Below are positions 9,121 to 17,615 of a DNA stretch of 32,411 nucleotides, piece by piece. Both the position numbers and the translations under genes were made by a program. The stretch's first letter is position 1, and the number at the start of each line of letters is the position of its first letter. The stretch is from Clostridiales bacterium. GTDB lineage: Bacteria; Bacillota; Clostridia; Lachnospirales; WQUN01. A model generated the notes under the pieces. The model ran no database searches. It saw only the letters and a program-made list of their open reading frames with translations, and had not been told where the DNA came from. The stretch is taken from positions 1 to 32,411 of the forward strand of contig JAISWZ010000243.1 in NCBI GenBank assembly GCA_031270945.1, written 5' to 3'.

Positions 9121-9609
9121 TATTCTTAATTTTTGGTTAAAATTAAAGCAGGGAGTAAAGAGGGTTTAGGCTGAGTGAATCTTTAATTGCATGGACTATG
9201 CGCTAGAACAATAATTTTGTCTTAATAGTTCTAAATTTCAAAGATCCTCTTTATTGCTTCCCTTATAAACATTGAAAGCATTAAGTTCTTTGTTTGAATT
9301 ATTGAGAATAAGACCTGAGGCATGCAAAGCTCCGAAAAATCAACCTTTTCAATCATTATCCTGGGCTCTGGTTTTGGATGATACAGATTAGGGGCTTTGA
9401 CAAGAGAAAGAACCTGCTTTAAAAAGTGTTGATTTGTCAAAGTTTCTAAGTAACTCTCGTCGTGATTAGTCGTTTGACTTCTCAAGTATAAGCAGCATGT
9501 TGTTAATTCTGGGAACTCTTCGCTTACAAGCGAATTCCACTATAAACACTATAGAAGGGAGAAGCGCTTGACATAGCGCGCACAATCTGCGCCAGCAAGC
9601 GCGACAAGC
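9121..9609. other. Gene-free gap before transaldolase
   Basis: I see no supported gene in this 490-bp stretch. A minus-strand frame at 9231-9485 has no ribosome binding site. The only structure is just before the transaldolase start: GCGCTTG (9564-9570) and CAAGCGC (9596-9602) form an inverted repeat that would place the translation start region next to a hairpin. No convincing -35/-10 pair was found. Confidence 0.4.
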
Positions 9610-10272
9610 ATGAAACTGTTCATTGACACGGCCAACACGAACGACATCAGGGAAGCGAACGCACTGGGAGTTATCTGCGGAGTAACAACCAATCCGTCCT
9701 TGATAGCCAAGGAGGGAAGGGACTTCATTGAGGTTGTGAAAGAGATCGCAACCATTGTGGATGGGCCTATAAGCGCCGAGGTAATAAGCCTTGAGCACAA
9801 GGCCATGGTGGAAGAGGCTAGAAACCTTGCTACCATTCACCCCAACATAGTGATCAAGATCCCCATGGTGCCAGAAGGCTTGAAAGCGGTAAAAGTTCTC
9901 TCTGCGGAGGGGATCAGAACCAACGTAACATTGATCTTCTCGGCTAGCCAGGCTTTGCTTGCGGCAAGGGCTGGGGCGTCCTATGTCAGCCCGTTCTTGG
10001 GAAGGCTTGACGACATAGGCTCAGACGGAATGATTTTGATTGAGGACATAGTGCAGATATTCTCAACTCACGGCATTGAGACAGAGATCATTGCGGCTAG
10101 CATAAGGCATCCGATACATGTCATCCAGGCGGCCAAGATAGGGGCTCACATAGCCACAGTGCCATACTCTGTGATACTGCAGATGACAAAGCATCCTTTG
10201 ACTGACGCTGGAGTGGCAAGGTTCCTCAAAGACTGGGAATCAGTTCCCAAGAAGGGAGAGCCAAATGCCTAA
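9610..10272 (+). CDS. tal: Transaldolase, small (TalC/Fsa-like) type
   Basis: This cytosolic enzyme of the non-oxidative pentose phosphate pathway transfers a dihydroxyacetone unit between sugar phosphates through a Schiff base. The protein is 220 aa, the usual length for the short class. Visible motifs are FIDTAN at 4-9, GVTTNPSL at 24-31, IVIKIPM with the Schiff-base lysine K83, and [13 protein letters not shown]. Residue E57 in ISAEVIS is the acid typical of transaldolases, whereas true fructose-6-phosphate aldolases carry Gln there, so transaldolase is preferred. It overlaps transketolase by 8 nt, which fits a two-gene pathway operon. The ATG at 9610 has no good Shine-Dalgarno sequence and lies behind a small hairpin; no better in-frame start is seen. 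Confidence 0.93.
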   Translation: MKLFIDTANTNDIREANALGVICGVTTNPSLIAKEGRDFIEVVKEIATIVDGPISAEVISLEHKAMVEEARNLATIHPNIVIKIPMVPEGLKAVKVLSAEGIRTNVTLIFSASQALLAARAGASYVSPFLGRLDDIGSDGMILIEDIVQIFSTHGIETEIIAASIRHPIHVIQAAKIGAHIATVPYSVILQMTKHPLTDAGVARFLKDWESVPKKGEPNA

Positions 10273-12259
10273 GACTATAGATGAGCTTGCTGTCAACTCC
10301 ATCAGGTTCCTGTGCGCTGAGGCAGTGCAAAAAGCCAAAAGCGGGCACCCAGGATTGCCTTTGGGAGCGGCGCCTGCGGCATACACTTTATGGAGCAAGT
10401 TCTTGAAGTTCAATCCTGCGAATCCGGATTGGCCTGACAGAGACAGGTTCATACTCTCCGCTGGGCACGGGTCGACGCTGGTTTACTCCCTCCTTCACTT
10501 GTTCGGGTTTGGCCTCTCTGTTGAGGATCTCCAAAACTTCAGGCAGTGGGGAAGCCTTACGCCAGGCCACCCAGAATACGGCCACACCAGGGGCGTCGAA
10601 GTTACGACAGGGCCTTTGGGGCAGGGCATAGCCAACGCTGTTGGGTTCGCCTGGGCTGAAAGCTACCTGGGCGCCAAGTTCAACAAGCCTGACGTAAAGC
10701 TGGTTGATCACTACACATACGTCCTTTGCGGAGACGGCTGCCTGATGGAAGGCATATCCGCCGAAGCGGCTTCCCTTGCTGGAACGCTTGGGTTATCCAA
10801 GCTCATACTGCTGTATGACTCCAACAACATAACCATTGAAGGGGATACTGGCATAGCGTTTCGAGAGAGCGTTCAAGACCGCTTCAAGGCGTATGGCTGG
10901 CATGTTCAGCTTGTCGAAGACGGAACTGACATGGCTTCAATCGCTTCAGCCATTGAAGCAGCAAAACTGTCAAATGAGCCTTCGCTCATAGAGATCAAGA
11001 CAATAATCGGAACTGGAGCGCCTAACAAGCAAGGCAAATCGTCAGCCCACGGAGAGCCGTTGGGTGTAGACGAGATAGTTGCGGCAAAGAAAAACCTGGA
11101 ATGGGACTACCCGGAAAGCTTCTACGTGCCAGCCGAAGTGAAAGAGCACATAGTTAAGACCTTGAAAGAAAAAGCCTTGGAAGAGGCCAAGTGGAACGGG
11201 CTTCTGAAAGAGTATAAAGAAAAGTACCCAGAAGAGTATGCTGAGTGGACTTCCTGGATAGGAATGAAGCTTCCCATAGAGCTTCTTTGCGCCAAGGGAT
11301 TCTGGGAAAGCGAAGGAAACCTGGCTACCCGCATCTCTTCAGAGCAAGTGCTTAACAAAGCGGCCGCCATTGTGCCAAACCTTATTGGAGGATCGGCAGA
11401 CTTAGCGCCATCCACCAAGACGATTATGAAAGGCAGAGGCGACTACTCCAAGGAAAACCCGCAAGGCGCAAACCTTCACTTTGGCATTAGGGAACACGCC
11501 ATGACTGCCATAGCTAACGGCATGGCCCTCCATGGAGGCCTGAGGCCTTACGTAGCCGGATTCTTCGTCTTCTCTGACTACATGAAGCCAGCCATGAGGC
11601 TTTCAGCCTTGATGAAGCTTCCTGTCATCTATATCATGACCCATGATAGCATCGGAGTAGGAGAAGACGGGCCTACCCATCAGCCAGTAGAGCACTTGGC
11701 CGCACTGCGTAGCATCCCAGGATTCACAGTAGCAAGGCCTTGCGATACCCATGAGACCGCCGCCGCTTGGTACCTGGCGTTAACAAGAAAAGGGCCAACC
11801 GCGCTCGTTCTTACAAGACAAAATCTGCCTCTTCTTAAGGAGTCTGGCAAGGATGCTCTGAGAGGCGCATACATTGTCAAAGATTCAGAAAAAGAAATCC
11901 CAGACGTGATCCTTATCGCAACAGGGTCTGAAGTCCAGCTAGCCTACAATGCTGTCGATATCTTGAAGGGGAAGGGAATAGACGCTCGCGCTGTCAGCGC
12001 CCTTTCTCTTGAAGTTTTCGAAGAGCAGCCAGCTGAGTACAAGGAAAAGGTTCTGCCAAGCTCAGTCCGGGCCAGAGTTGCCATAGAGGCCGGTTCATCC
12101 TTCGGTTGGCACAAGTATGTAGGCTTTGACGGTGACGTCATCTCGGTTGATACCTTCGGAGCTTCAGCGCCCGCCGACAGGCTCTTCAAAGAGTTCGGAT
12201 TCACTGTTGAGAATGTAGTAGCCAAGGCGGAAGCAGTTGTAAAGAAGTTGGGGAAATAA
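10265..12259 (+). CDS. tkt: Transketolase
   Basis: This thiamine diphosphate and Mg-dependent enzyme moves two-carbon ketol units between sugar phosphates in the pentose phosphate pathway. The 664 residues are full length for the bacterial family. The N-terminal TPP domain shows SGHPG at 26-30, the HGS motif near residue 68, TTGPLGQG near 114-121, and the TPP-binding motif GDG at 156-158 followed about 30 residues on by SNN. The pyrimidine domain shows FGIREHAM, containing the catalytic Glu, and [15 protein letters not shown]. The C-terminal regulatory-type domain ends the protein. The ATG at 10265 follows GGGAGAG inside the end of the transaldolase gene, so the two are probably translationally coupled. 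Confidence 0.97.
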   Translation: MPKTIDELAVNSIRFLCAEAVQKAKSGHPGLPLGAAPAAYTLWSKFLKFNPANPDWPDRDRFILSAGHGSTLVYSLLHLFGFGLSVEDLQNFRQWGSLTPGHPEYGHTRGVEVTTGPLGQGIANAVGFAWAESYLGAKFNKPDVKLVDHYTYVLCGDGCLMEGISAEAASLAGTLGLSKLILLYDSNNITIEGDTGIAFRESVQDRFKAYGWHVQLVEDGTDMASIASAIEAAKLSNEPSLIEIKTIIGTGAPNKQGKSSAHGEPLGVDEIVAAKKNLEWDYPESFYVPAEVKEHIVKTLKEKALEEAKWNGLLKEYKEKYPEEYAEWTSWIGMKLPIELLCAKGFWESEGNLATRISSEQVLNKAAAIVPNLIGGSADLAPSTKTIMKGRGDYSKENPQGANLHFGIREHAMTAIANGMALHGGLRPYVAGFFVFSDYMKPAMRLSALMKLPVIYIMTHDSIGVGEDGPTHQPVEHLAALRSIPGFTVARPCDTHETAAAWYLALTRKGPTALVLTRQNLPLLKESGKDALRGAYIVKDSEKEIPDVILIATGSEVQLAYNAVDILKGKGIDARAVSALSLEVFEEQPAEYKEKVLPSSVRARVAIEAGSSFGWHKYVGFDGDVISVDTFGASAPADRLFKEFGFTVENVVAKAEAVVKKLGK

Positions 12260-12271
12260 GAGTAAAGGGCA

Positions 12272-12293
12272 TTCCCCTGGCTTTGCCGGGGAA
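12272..12293 (+). terminator. Hairpin after transketolase
   Basis: TTCCCC and GGGGAA close an inner GGC-TTT-GCC stem with one bulged T. It lies 12 nt after the stop codon but no T-tract follows (AAGTAAAA), so termination here is uncertain. It may act together with the stronger hairpin at 12307. Confidence 0.5.
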
Positions 12294-12306
12294 AGTAAAA
12301 GTTAAG

Positions 12307-12337
12307 GTCCATCCCCCGGCTGCGCCGGGGGATGGAC
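12307..12337. repeat. 14-bp perfect palindrome with TGC triloop
   Basis: GTCCATCCCCCGGC (12307-12320) and GCCGGGGGATGGAC (12324-12337) are perfect inverted copies around TGC. There is no T-tract. Two hairpins at 17558 and 17585 have the same GCC-rich stem and TGC loop, which points to a family of dispersed palindromes. Confidence 0.75.
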
Positions 12338-12467
12338 AGAGTTAAGCCGAAATGACAGCCTAGGCGTATAGAAAATGGGAGAAAAGAGCATTATAAAACG
12401 GCGAAAGCTCAACATACACGCAACAAGAACGAGCGAGAAATCGCATTATCTGTAGGAGGTGGCGCAC

Positions 12468-13118
12468 GTGTTTAAGAAGTTTAAAGACCCCATAAGCGCT
12501 TTGACGCACATGATAGGGTTCTTTCTTGCCATTCCATGCGCGGTTCTGCTCATTGTTCAAGCTGCGCGTTACGCTACAGTTTGGCATGTTGTATCGTTCT
12601 CCATTTTCGGAGGCACATTGATTCTTCTGTACTTGGCAAGCACTATCTACCACATGCTCCCCATATCAGAGAGAGCGTCTGAGATCCTGCGAAAGCTTGA
12701 TCACATGATGATTTTCGTCCTGATAGCCGGGACATACACGCCCATATGCCTGGTTCCCTTGAGAGGCGCATGGGGCTGGTCTATATTGGGGCTGGTATGG
12801 ACTTTCGCGATTGCAGGGATAATACTGAAGGCTGTATGGTTTAAAGCGCCTAGATGGCTTTCTACTACCCTGTACGTGACAATGGGCTGGGTAGCCCTTA
12901 TAGCCATTTACCCTTTGGTGAAAACAGTTCCGCCTATAGGGGTTTGGCTTCTTTTCTTAGGAGGGGTTACCTACACTATTGGAGCGGTTATCTACGCAGT
13001 GAAGTGGCCTAAGCTTCACTTCAAATGGTTTGGCTTCCATGAGCTGTTCCATCTGTTTGTGATGGGCGGAAGCGCGTTTCATATAGTCATGATGTTCATG
13101 ATGCTGAGGATGGGATGA
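12468..13118 (+). CDS. trhA: Hemolysin III / TrhA-family membrane protein
   Basis: This is a seven-helix integral membrane protein of the HlyIII branch of the PAQR superfamily, 216 residues, the usual size. Conserved metal-site residues are visible: the histidine in STIYHM, the Asp and His in KLDHMMIF, and the two histidines of GFHELFHLF plus AFH near the C-terminus. The family is linked to membrane homeostasis. The historical hemolysin name is not evidence of toxicity. I prefer GTG 12468 to GTG 12459 because AGGAGG occupies 12454-12459, leaving 8 nt to 12468. It has its own terminator overlapping the stop codon and is not obviously in an operon. Confidence 0.93.
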   Translation: MFKKFKDPISALTHMIGFFLAIPCAVLLIVQAARYATVWHVVSFSIFGGTLILLYLASTIYHMLPISERASEILRKLDHMMIFVLIAGTYTPICLVPLRGAWGWSILGLVWTFAIAGIILKAVWFKAPRWLSTTLYVTMGWVALIAIYPLVKTVPPIGVWLLFLGGVTYTIGAVIYAVKWPKLHFKWFGFHELFHLFVMGGSAFHIVMMFMMLRMG

Positions 13119-13139
13119 GCGATTAGCTCATCTTTTTTT
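13114..13139 (+). terminator. Intrinsic terminator overlapping trhA stop
   Basis: GATGAGC (13114-13120) pairs with GCTCATC (13126-13132) around GATTA and is followed by seven T. The stop codon TGA at 13116-13118 is inside the 5' arm. Confidence 0.9.
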
Positions 13140-13364
13140 GATTTTGGAACAATTGAAGGTTGCCTTTGACGGTGAGGGCGCTCGCGCTGGCTTGGAGAAG
13201 TCAAACGCCTGAGGTTTACGAATGCTTTAATGGTTAGATTTGACAAGACGAAAAATTGAGCGCGGCCAAATGCTGAACTGCGTTAAAGCACTGCAAATGG
13301 GGCTAATTTTGCTGGCGCAAAATTGGTAGTGTAGAGCGTCGGTTATTGGGACTCTACCGGTGCA

Positions 13365-13760
13365 TGTGGATTTGCGATGAAAGGGTTTTCCATTACAAAC
13401 GCAGTTGTCTTTTGAATCTCCCACCAGGTAGCTGAAAGTGTGCCAAATGGCCCGTTGACAGCCAGTGTATGCAGATCCGCGATGCAAGGTTTTCCATTAC
13501 AAATGCAGTTGTCTTTTGTTTTTCCCACCTGGTAGCTGAAAGAGCGCCAAAAGGCCCAGTGACAGGCAGTGTAAATGGATCTTAGATGCAAGATTTTCCA
13601 TTACAAATGCAGTTGTCTTTTTCTTTTTCAAAAAAATACCCAAATATTCAAAATCAAGCCATGAACACAGATCCGCGACACAAGGTTTTCCCCTTACAAA
13701 CGCAGTTGTCTTTTGCTTTTCCCGCGCGGTAGCGCGGAAAGATTGCCCAAAAGCTAAGCG
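13365..13760. repeat. Four ~104-bp imperfect tandem repeats
   Basis: A core GGTTTTCCATTACAAAYGCAG followed by TTGTCTTTT recurs with starts at 13384, 13488, 13592 and 13684, so the period is 104, 104 and 92 bp. After the core, three of the four units carry a CCNNNNGGTAGC block. Units 1 and 2 also share a GCCAAA-GGCCC-GACAG-CAGTG segment. Sequence from about 13310 may be a more diverged unit. Overlapping minus-strand frames give repeated peptides such as KTTAFVMEN, but they shift frame between units and have no ribosome binding sites, so this is treated as non-coding. It fills most of the 900-bp gap between the convergent trhA and EF-G-like genes. Confidence 0.8.
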
Positions 13761-13864
13761 TGAAGCTCGCATTAAATAGCGACTAACATTAAATTAATCC
13801 TAACTCTCACAAAAGACTCTTCACCTCAAAAACCCAGCGCCCCCAACCCCCATTTTACCGCAAC

Positions 13865-13894
13865 AAAAAAGAGGCAGGATATCCTGCCTCTTTT
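13865..13894 (-). terminator. Bidirectional intrinsic terminator
   Basis: GAGGCAGG and CCTGCCTC (13871-13890) form a stem with an ATAT loop, extended by A/T tracts on both sides. Read on the minus strand it ends in six T, which would stop transcription of the EF-G-like gene. On the plus strand it has four T. Confidence 0.85.
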
Positions 13895-13940
13895 AAATTG
13901 CTCTATTAATCTTTCACTCTTTCAAACTATCCGTTCAACT

Positions 13941-14030
13941 CGCTCTTCCAAACGATCCTTTCAAACCGCTCTTCCAAATAATCCTTTTAAATAGCTCTTC
14001 CAAACCGCTTCTTCCAAGCAATCCTTCCAA
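13941..14030. repeat. 26-bp tandem repeat downstream of EF-G-like gene
   Basis: Units at 13941-13966 and 13967-13992 share CGCTCTTCCAAA followed by ATCCTTT and AAA. A third and a fourth, more degenerate unit follow to about 14030. It lies between the EF-G-like stop codon and the terminator at 13865, so on the minus strand it would be in the 3' untranslated RNA. Confidence 0.6.
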
Positions 14031-14051
14031 CCCAACCCCAAACCAAGTATC

Positions 14052-16148
14052 CTACTCTTTCTCCCTCAATGCCTCCAGCTCTTTCTTCCTAGCCTCTATG
14101 ACCTTCTGCTGGACTTCAGCGGGGGCTTCCTCGTAGCGGTCGAAGGACATGGTATAGGAGCCTCTGCCTTGGGTCATGGAACGGAGGTCTGAGGTATACT
14201 TGAAGATTTCGGCCATTGGGACTTCGGCGGAGATCTTTTGCCTGTCTCCTTCTTTGCCCATTCCTAGGATGCGGCCACGGCGCTTGTTCATGTCGCCCAT
14301 GATGTCGCCGGTATTGCTTTCCGGGACAAAGATGTCTACACGGGCAATGGGTTCAAGGATGGTAGGCTTGGCTTTCATGAAGCCTTCCTTGAAGGCCATG
14401 GTAGCGGCCATCTTGAACGCCATTTCTGAGGAGTCAACGGCATGGTAGGATCCATAGACCAGGGTGGCCTTGAGCCCTACTACGGGGAACGCGGCAAGGG
14501 GGCCTGCTTTGACGCATTCCTGGATGCCTTTTTCTACTGCGGGGAAGTACTGGCGGGGGACTACGCCGCCAACGATCTTCTCTTCGAAGATATAGGGGGC
14601 GGACTGATCGCCTGAGGGCTCAAATTCCATATGGACATCGCCGTACTGCCCGTGCCCGCCGGACTGCTTCTTATACTTGCCTTGAACCTTGACCTTGCCT
14701 TTGATCATTTCCCTATAGGGGATGATGGGGGTTGCGAGATCCACGTCTATCTTGTACTTGTTTTTCAGTTTGCTTACCAGGACGTCTAGCTGGGAGTCGC
14801 CTTGGCCATAGACCAGGGACTGCTTCGTTTCCTTGTTTATCTCAAACCGGATGGTCTTGTCTTCTTCTAATAGCTTGGAGAAGGCTTGGGAGATCTTGTC
14901 TTCGTCGCCTTTTCCCTTTGGAACGATGGCCATGGAGAGGAGCGCTTCCGGGAAATCGATCTTTTTGACTTCGATTGGGCGATCCTTGGTGCAGAGCGTA
15001 TTCTGCGTTGCCGTGGACTGGAGCTTGGCGATGGCGCCAATGTCGCCGGCTCTGAGCTCTTCGACCTCGATCTGCTCTTTGCCTCTCATGACATAGAGAT
15101 GGCCGGGTTTCTCTATTGTCTCGGAAGCTGAGTTATAAAGCTGGGTATCCTTGCGGATGGTTCCAGCGAAGACCCTGATTAGGCTCAGCCTGCCTACGAA
15201 TGGGTCTGCTATTGTCTTGAACACGAAAGCTACTGGCGGATCTGTCACTTTGCAGGGGAGTTCGATCTCGTTTCCTGACTTCAGGTCTTTCGCCTTGATG
15301 GAGGGCCTCTGGCGAGCTGAAGAGGGAGCGTATTCTATTATGGAGTTCATGAGGACGCGAACTCCTATCTGGAGGGAAGCCGCTCCACAGAAGACCGGGG
15401 TCACTGTTCCAGTCTCTATGCCAGAGCTTATGCCTTCCTGGATCTCTTCTACTGTAAAGGGGATCTCCTCAAAGTACTTTTCCATCAGCTCATCGCTGGT
15501 CTCAGCTATGGCCTCGGAGATCATGGCATGCATGTTGTCCACGTCATCTTCCATGCCAGCTGGGATGTCACAGGCTTGGGTTCTGCCGTCTACGAACTTG
15601 CGGCCTTCTTTTTTTACGGCGTTGACAAAGCCCGCGAACTTTCCGCCTTCTTTAAAGGGGACCTGAAGCGGCGCTATGCTTTTGCCGAACTTCTCTTTGA
15701 GCTCTTCTATCACTTTATCCAGGTCCGCGTTCTCGTCATCCATGCCGTTTACAAATATCAGCTTGGGTATCTCAAGCTCTGTCGCGTAATTCCAAGCCTT
15801 CTCGGCGCCAACCTCAACGCCTGACTTGGCCGATACTACTATTATGGCAAGATCGGCTGCCGCAAGGGCTTCTTTGACCTCGCCTACGAAATCATAGTAG
15901 CCGGGGGTGTCGATGAAGTTTATCTTGTTGTCCAGCCACTCGACGGGTATGATCGAGGAAGAGACGGACACTTTTCTCCTGGTCTCTTCAGCGTCGTAAT
16001 CGCTGATGGTATTGCCGTCCTCAACCCGCCCCATGCGGGTTGTCACTTTCGCTATGAAGAGCGCGGCTTCAGCCAGAGTAGTCTTGCCGGAGCCGCTATG
16101 GCCCAGGATGGCAACGTTCCTGATTTTGTCGGACGAGTAAACGTTCAT
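14052..16148 (-). CDS. EF-G-like translational GTPase (second EF-G type)
   Basis: This is a ribosome-associated GTPase homologous to translocase EF-G, 698 aa with the full set of EF-G domains. G1 is GHSGSGKTT at 16-24, unlike the GHIDAGKTT of housekeeping EF-G, and G3 is DTPGYYDF at 80-87. Tyr replaces the usual catalytic His after DTPG, and G4 reads NGMD at 134-137 in place of NKxD. Domains III-V show the KSGGHGQYGDV region and the C-terminal MGDMNKRRGRILGM and TQGRGSYTMSF motifs. It belongs to the EF-G-like paralog family rather than canonical fusA; no rpsL, rpsG or tuf neighbours are present. The start is preceded by AGGAGG. It probably shares a transcript with the TPR gene upstream. The loss of the G4 lysine suggests altered nucleotide binding. 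Confidence 0.9.
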   Translation of the reverse strand: MNVYSSDKIRNVAILGHSGSGKTTLAEAALFIAKVTTRMGRVEDGNTISDYDAEETRRKVSVSSSIIPVEWLDNKINFIDTPGYYDFVGEVKEALAAADLAIIVVSAKSGVEVGAEKAWNYATELEIPKLIFVNGMDDENADLDKVIEELKEKFGKSIAPLQVPFKEGGKFAGFVNAVKKEGRKFVDGRTQACDIPAGMEDDVDNMHAMISEAIAETSDELMEKYFEEIPFTVEEIQEGISSGIETGTVTPVFCGAASLQIGVRVLMNSIIEYAPSSARQRPSIKAKDLKSGNEIELPCKVTDPPVAFVFKTIADPFVGRLSLIRVFAGTIRKDTQLYNSASETIEKPGHLYVMRGKEQIEVEELRAGDIGAIAKLQSTATQNTLCTKDRPIEVKKIDFPEALLSMAIVPKGKGDEDKISQAFSKLLEEDKTIRFEINKETKQSLVYGQGDSQLDVLVSKLKNKYKIDVDLATPIIPYREMIKGKVKVQGKYKKQSGGHGQYGDVHMEFEPSGDQSAPYIFEEKIVGGVVPRQYFPAVEKGIQECVKAGPLAAFPVVGLKATLVYGSYHAVDSSEMAFKMAATMAFKEGFMKAKPTILEPIARVDIFVPESNTGDIMGDMNKRRGRILGMGKEGDRQKISAEVPMAEIFKYTSDLRSMTQGRGSYTMSFDRYEEAPAEVQQKVIEARKKELEALREKE

Positions 16149-16269
16149 TGAGTGACCTCCTAGATCTTGAAGTTTGGGCGAGATCCCATTTTGGTTGGCG
16201 GCTTGGGAGGCGCCCCGTTAGATGGCTCGCGCGGCATAGGCGCGCTGGGTGTTTAAGAGAACTATTAAT

Positions 16270-16285
16270 GCGCCAATGCTGGCGC
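16270..16285 (-). terminator. Small hairpin between TPR and EF-G-like genes
   Basis: GCGCCA and TGGCGC flank the 4-nt loop ATGC, just past the TPR stop codon on the minus strand. The downstream minus-strand sequence ATTAATAG is only weakly T-rich, so it may be an attenuator or a processing site. Confidence 0.4.
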
Positions 16286-16287
16286 GT

Positions 16288-17244
16288 TTATGCCTCAGGC
16301 GGGCCTGAGGCTGGGGGTTCCTGACTGGACTCCAGAACGCTTGATTCCGGTTTATCGTAATCCTCTTCCTCTAGCTCTTCGCCATGCTGGAGCAGTTCCT
16401 GCGCTCTGGCAAGGGGCTCGATCTTTTGCCTTAGGCTTTCCACTTGCTCTCTTGTTACTGTGTTAAGCGCTGTGATCTTGCTGTCCTTGGCGATGTCCAG
16501 ACGCCTGAGCGCTTGGAGGAAATCGCCCTCCTCCTCATGGATCAGGGCAAGATAGTAGAGGCTGTCAGGCAGGTTTGGCTTGAACTCCAGCGCCTTGTTG
16601 AAATGCTCTTTGGCTTCGCTCTTCTCGTTTCTGTTGAAGGCTATCTGCCCAAGGTTGTCCCAAGCCGAGGACAGGGAAGGTTCCTCTTCCAAAGCTTTTC
16701 TTGTGTATTCCTCCGCCCCTGCCAAATCCCCCTTGACCAGGAGCATGTAGCCCAAAGTGGAGAGAACATGGGCGTTCACATATTCGTACGTGTGAATCAT
16801 CCCATTCAAGACTGTGATTGCCGCTTCTATGTCGCCTTTGACCCAATGGCAGCTGGCGGAAGTGAGGTCAATGTTCTTTCTAGCCATGATGTCAGGGTTT
16901 TTGGCCCTGGCTTTTTCAAGGCAGGAAAGGGCTTCATCGGCATCACCCGCTCTGAGGCGCCAAATGGCATAGTTGATATGCGCGGCTGGGCTGGCAGTGT
17001 TCATGTCCAGAGCTTTTTTAAGGTAGGCGGCACCTTTCTCCTCTTTTCCCAAGGCAAACAGGTAGTTGCCCATTACGGCAACGACGGAGGAGAAGAAGAT
17101 CAAGACAAAAGCTGCTGTAAGCAGGAGCAGGACCAGAATCACAAGCCCAGCGGAGAGCTTAAGCACTGGGACGCATATGATAAACGCTATGGCGTAGCCT
17201 GCCAGGACTAAGTTTCGGCGCGGGCTTTTCAGGATTTTGCTCAA
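16288..17244 (-). CDS. Membrane-anchored TPR protein
   Basis: This is a probable scaffold protein of 318 aa. Residues 10-60 contain two closely spaced hydrophobic helices (LAGYAIAFIICVPVLKL and GLVILVLLLLTAAFVLIFF). The rest is predicted cytosolic or external tetratricopeptide repeats, seen as spaced A/G/Y/A/P positions such as AAYLKKALDMNTASPAAHINYA, AEEYTRKALEEEPSLSSAWDNLG and AKEHFNKALEFKPNLPDSLYYLA. The C-terminal 40 residues are acidic and Pro/Ser-rich. The start is TTG at 17244, with AGGAGGG 6 nt upstream on the minus strand. It lies 139 nt before the EF-G-like gene and a promoter is visible upstream. TPRs mediate protein binding; the partner is unknown. Confidence 0.85.
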   Translation of the reverse strand: MSKILKSPRRNLVLAGYAIAFIICVPVLKLSAGLVILVLLLLTAAFVLIFFSSVVAVMGNYLFALGKEEKGAAYLKKALDMNTASPAAHINYAIWRLRAGDADEALSCLEKARAKNPDIMARKNIDLTSASCHWVKGDIEAAITVLNGMIHTYEYVNAHVLSTLGYMLLVKGDLAGAEEYTRKALEEEPSLSSAWDNLGQIAFNRNEKSEAKEHFNKALEFKPNLPDSLYYLALIHEEEGDFLQALRRLDIAKDSKITALNTVTREQVESLRQKIEPLARAQELLQHGEELEEEDYDKPESSVLESSQEPPASGPPEA

Positions 17245-17304
17245 GGGCTTCCCTCCTTGCTGCTTTTTCTACCAAGGGCATATTTTTGGGATATGTCCCT
17301 AGCC

Positions 17305-17333
17305 ATTTTATCATGTTTGGCTGCAACCCGCAA
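17305..17333 (-). promoter_or_regulatory. Likely sigma-A promoter for TPR / EF-G-like unit
   Basis: On the minus strand TTGCGG (17328-17333) is separated by exactly 17 nt from TAAAAT (17305-17310), about 60 nt upstream of the TPR start codon. Confidence 0.55.
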
Positions 17334-17359
17334 CTTCAATATGAAATTTATATAGAAAT

Positions 17360-17550
17360 CGACGGAAGAGGGGGGAGGCGGGGGGAGCGGGAGTGGAGGG
17401 GAAGAGCGGGAATGGAGGGGAAGGGCGGGAATGGAGGGGAAGGCGGGAATGGCGTGAAAGAGCGGGAAAGGTGTGAAAGAGCGGGAATGGCGTGAAAGAG
17501 CGGAAAGGCGTGAAGGCGGGAAGGCGTGAAAGGCGAAGGCGAAAGGCGAA
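17360..17550. repeat. Purine-rich degenerate tandem repeat
   Basis: Degenerate units of 15-19 bp of the type GAGCGGGAATGGAGGGGAA, grading into GGCGTGAAAGAGCGGGAAT and then GGCGAAA, run without a pyrimidine-rich break. One strand is almost wholly A and G. The frames crossing it are low-complexity and not credible genes. Confidence 0.75.
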
Positions 17551-17557
17551 AGACAGG

Positions 17558-17615
17558 CCGCGCCTGCGGCGCGGGGGGGGGTGCCCCCCGCAGGGGGCTG
17601 CGCCCCCTGCGGGGG
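17558..17615. repeat. Two adjacent GC palindromes with TGC loops
   Basis: CCGCGCC-TGC-GGCGCGG (17558-17574) is followed by a 14-bp stem, CCCCCGCAGGGGGC (17585-17598) with GCCCCCTGCGGGGG (17602-17615), around TGC. There is no T-tract on either side. The loop and arm style match the palindrome at 12307. Confidence 0.75.

Noticed and set aside
9231..9485. 84-aa minus-strand frame in the gap before transaldolase
   Set aside because: The peptide looks vaguely protein-like, but the start is TTG with no ribosome binding site, and no promoter or family is recognised.
13365..13760. CRISPR array
   Set aside because: The period is about 104 bp, the whole unit including the interval is related, and no cas gene is present. 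The same reasoning excludes the 103-bp pair at 29186 and the 26-bp arrays.
13343..13772. Overlapping minus-strand frames giving repeated KTTAFVMEN-type peptides
   Set aside because: The repeated peptide reflects the 104-bp DNA repeat. Frames shift between units and no ribosome binding sites are present.
16444..17211. 255-aa plus-strand frame opposite the TPR gene
   Set aside because: The minus-strand TPR protein has clear repeats, membrane helices, a ribosome binding site and a promoter; this frame is its shadow.
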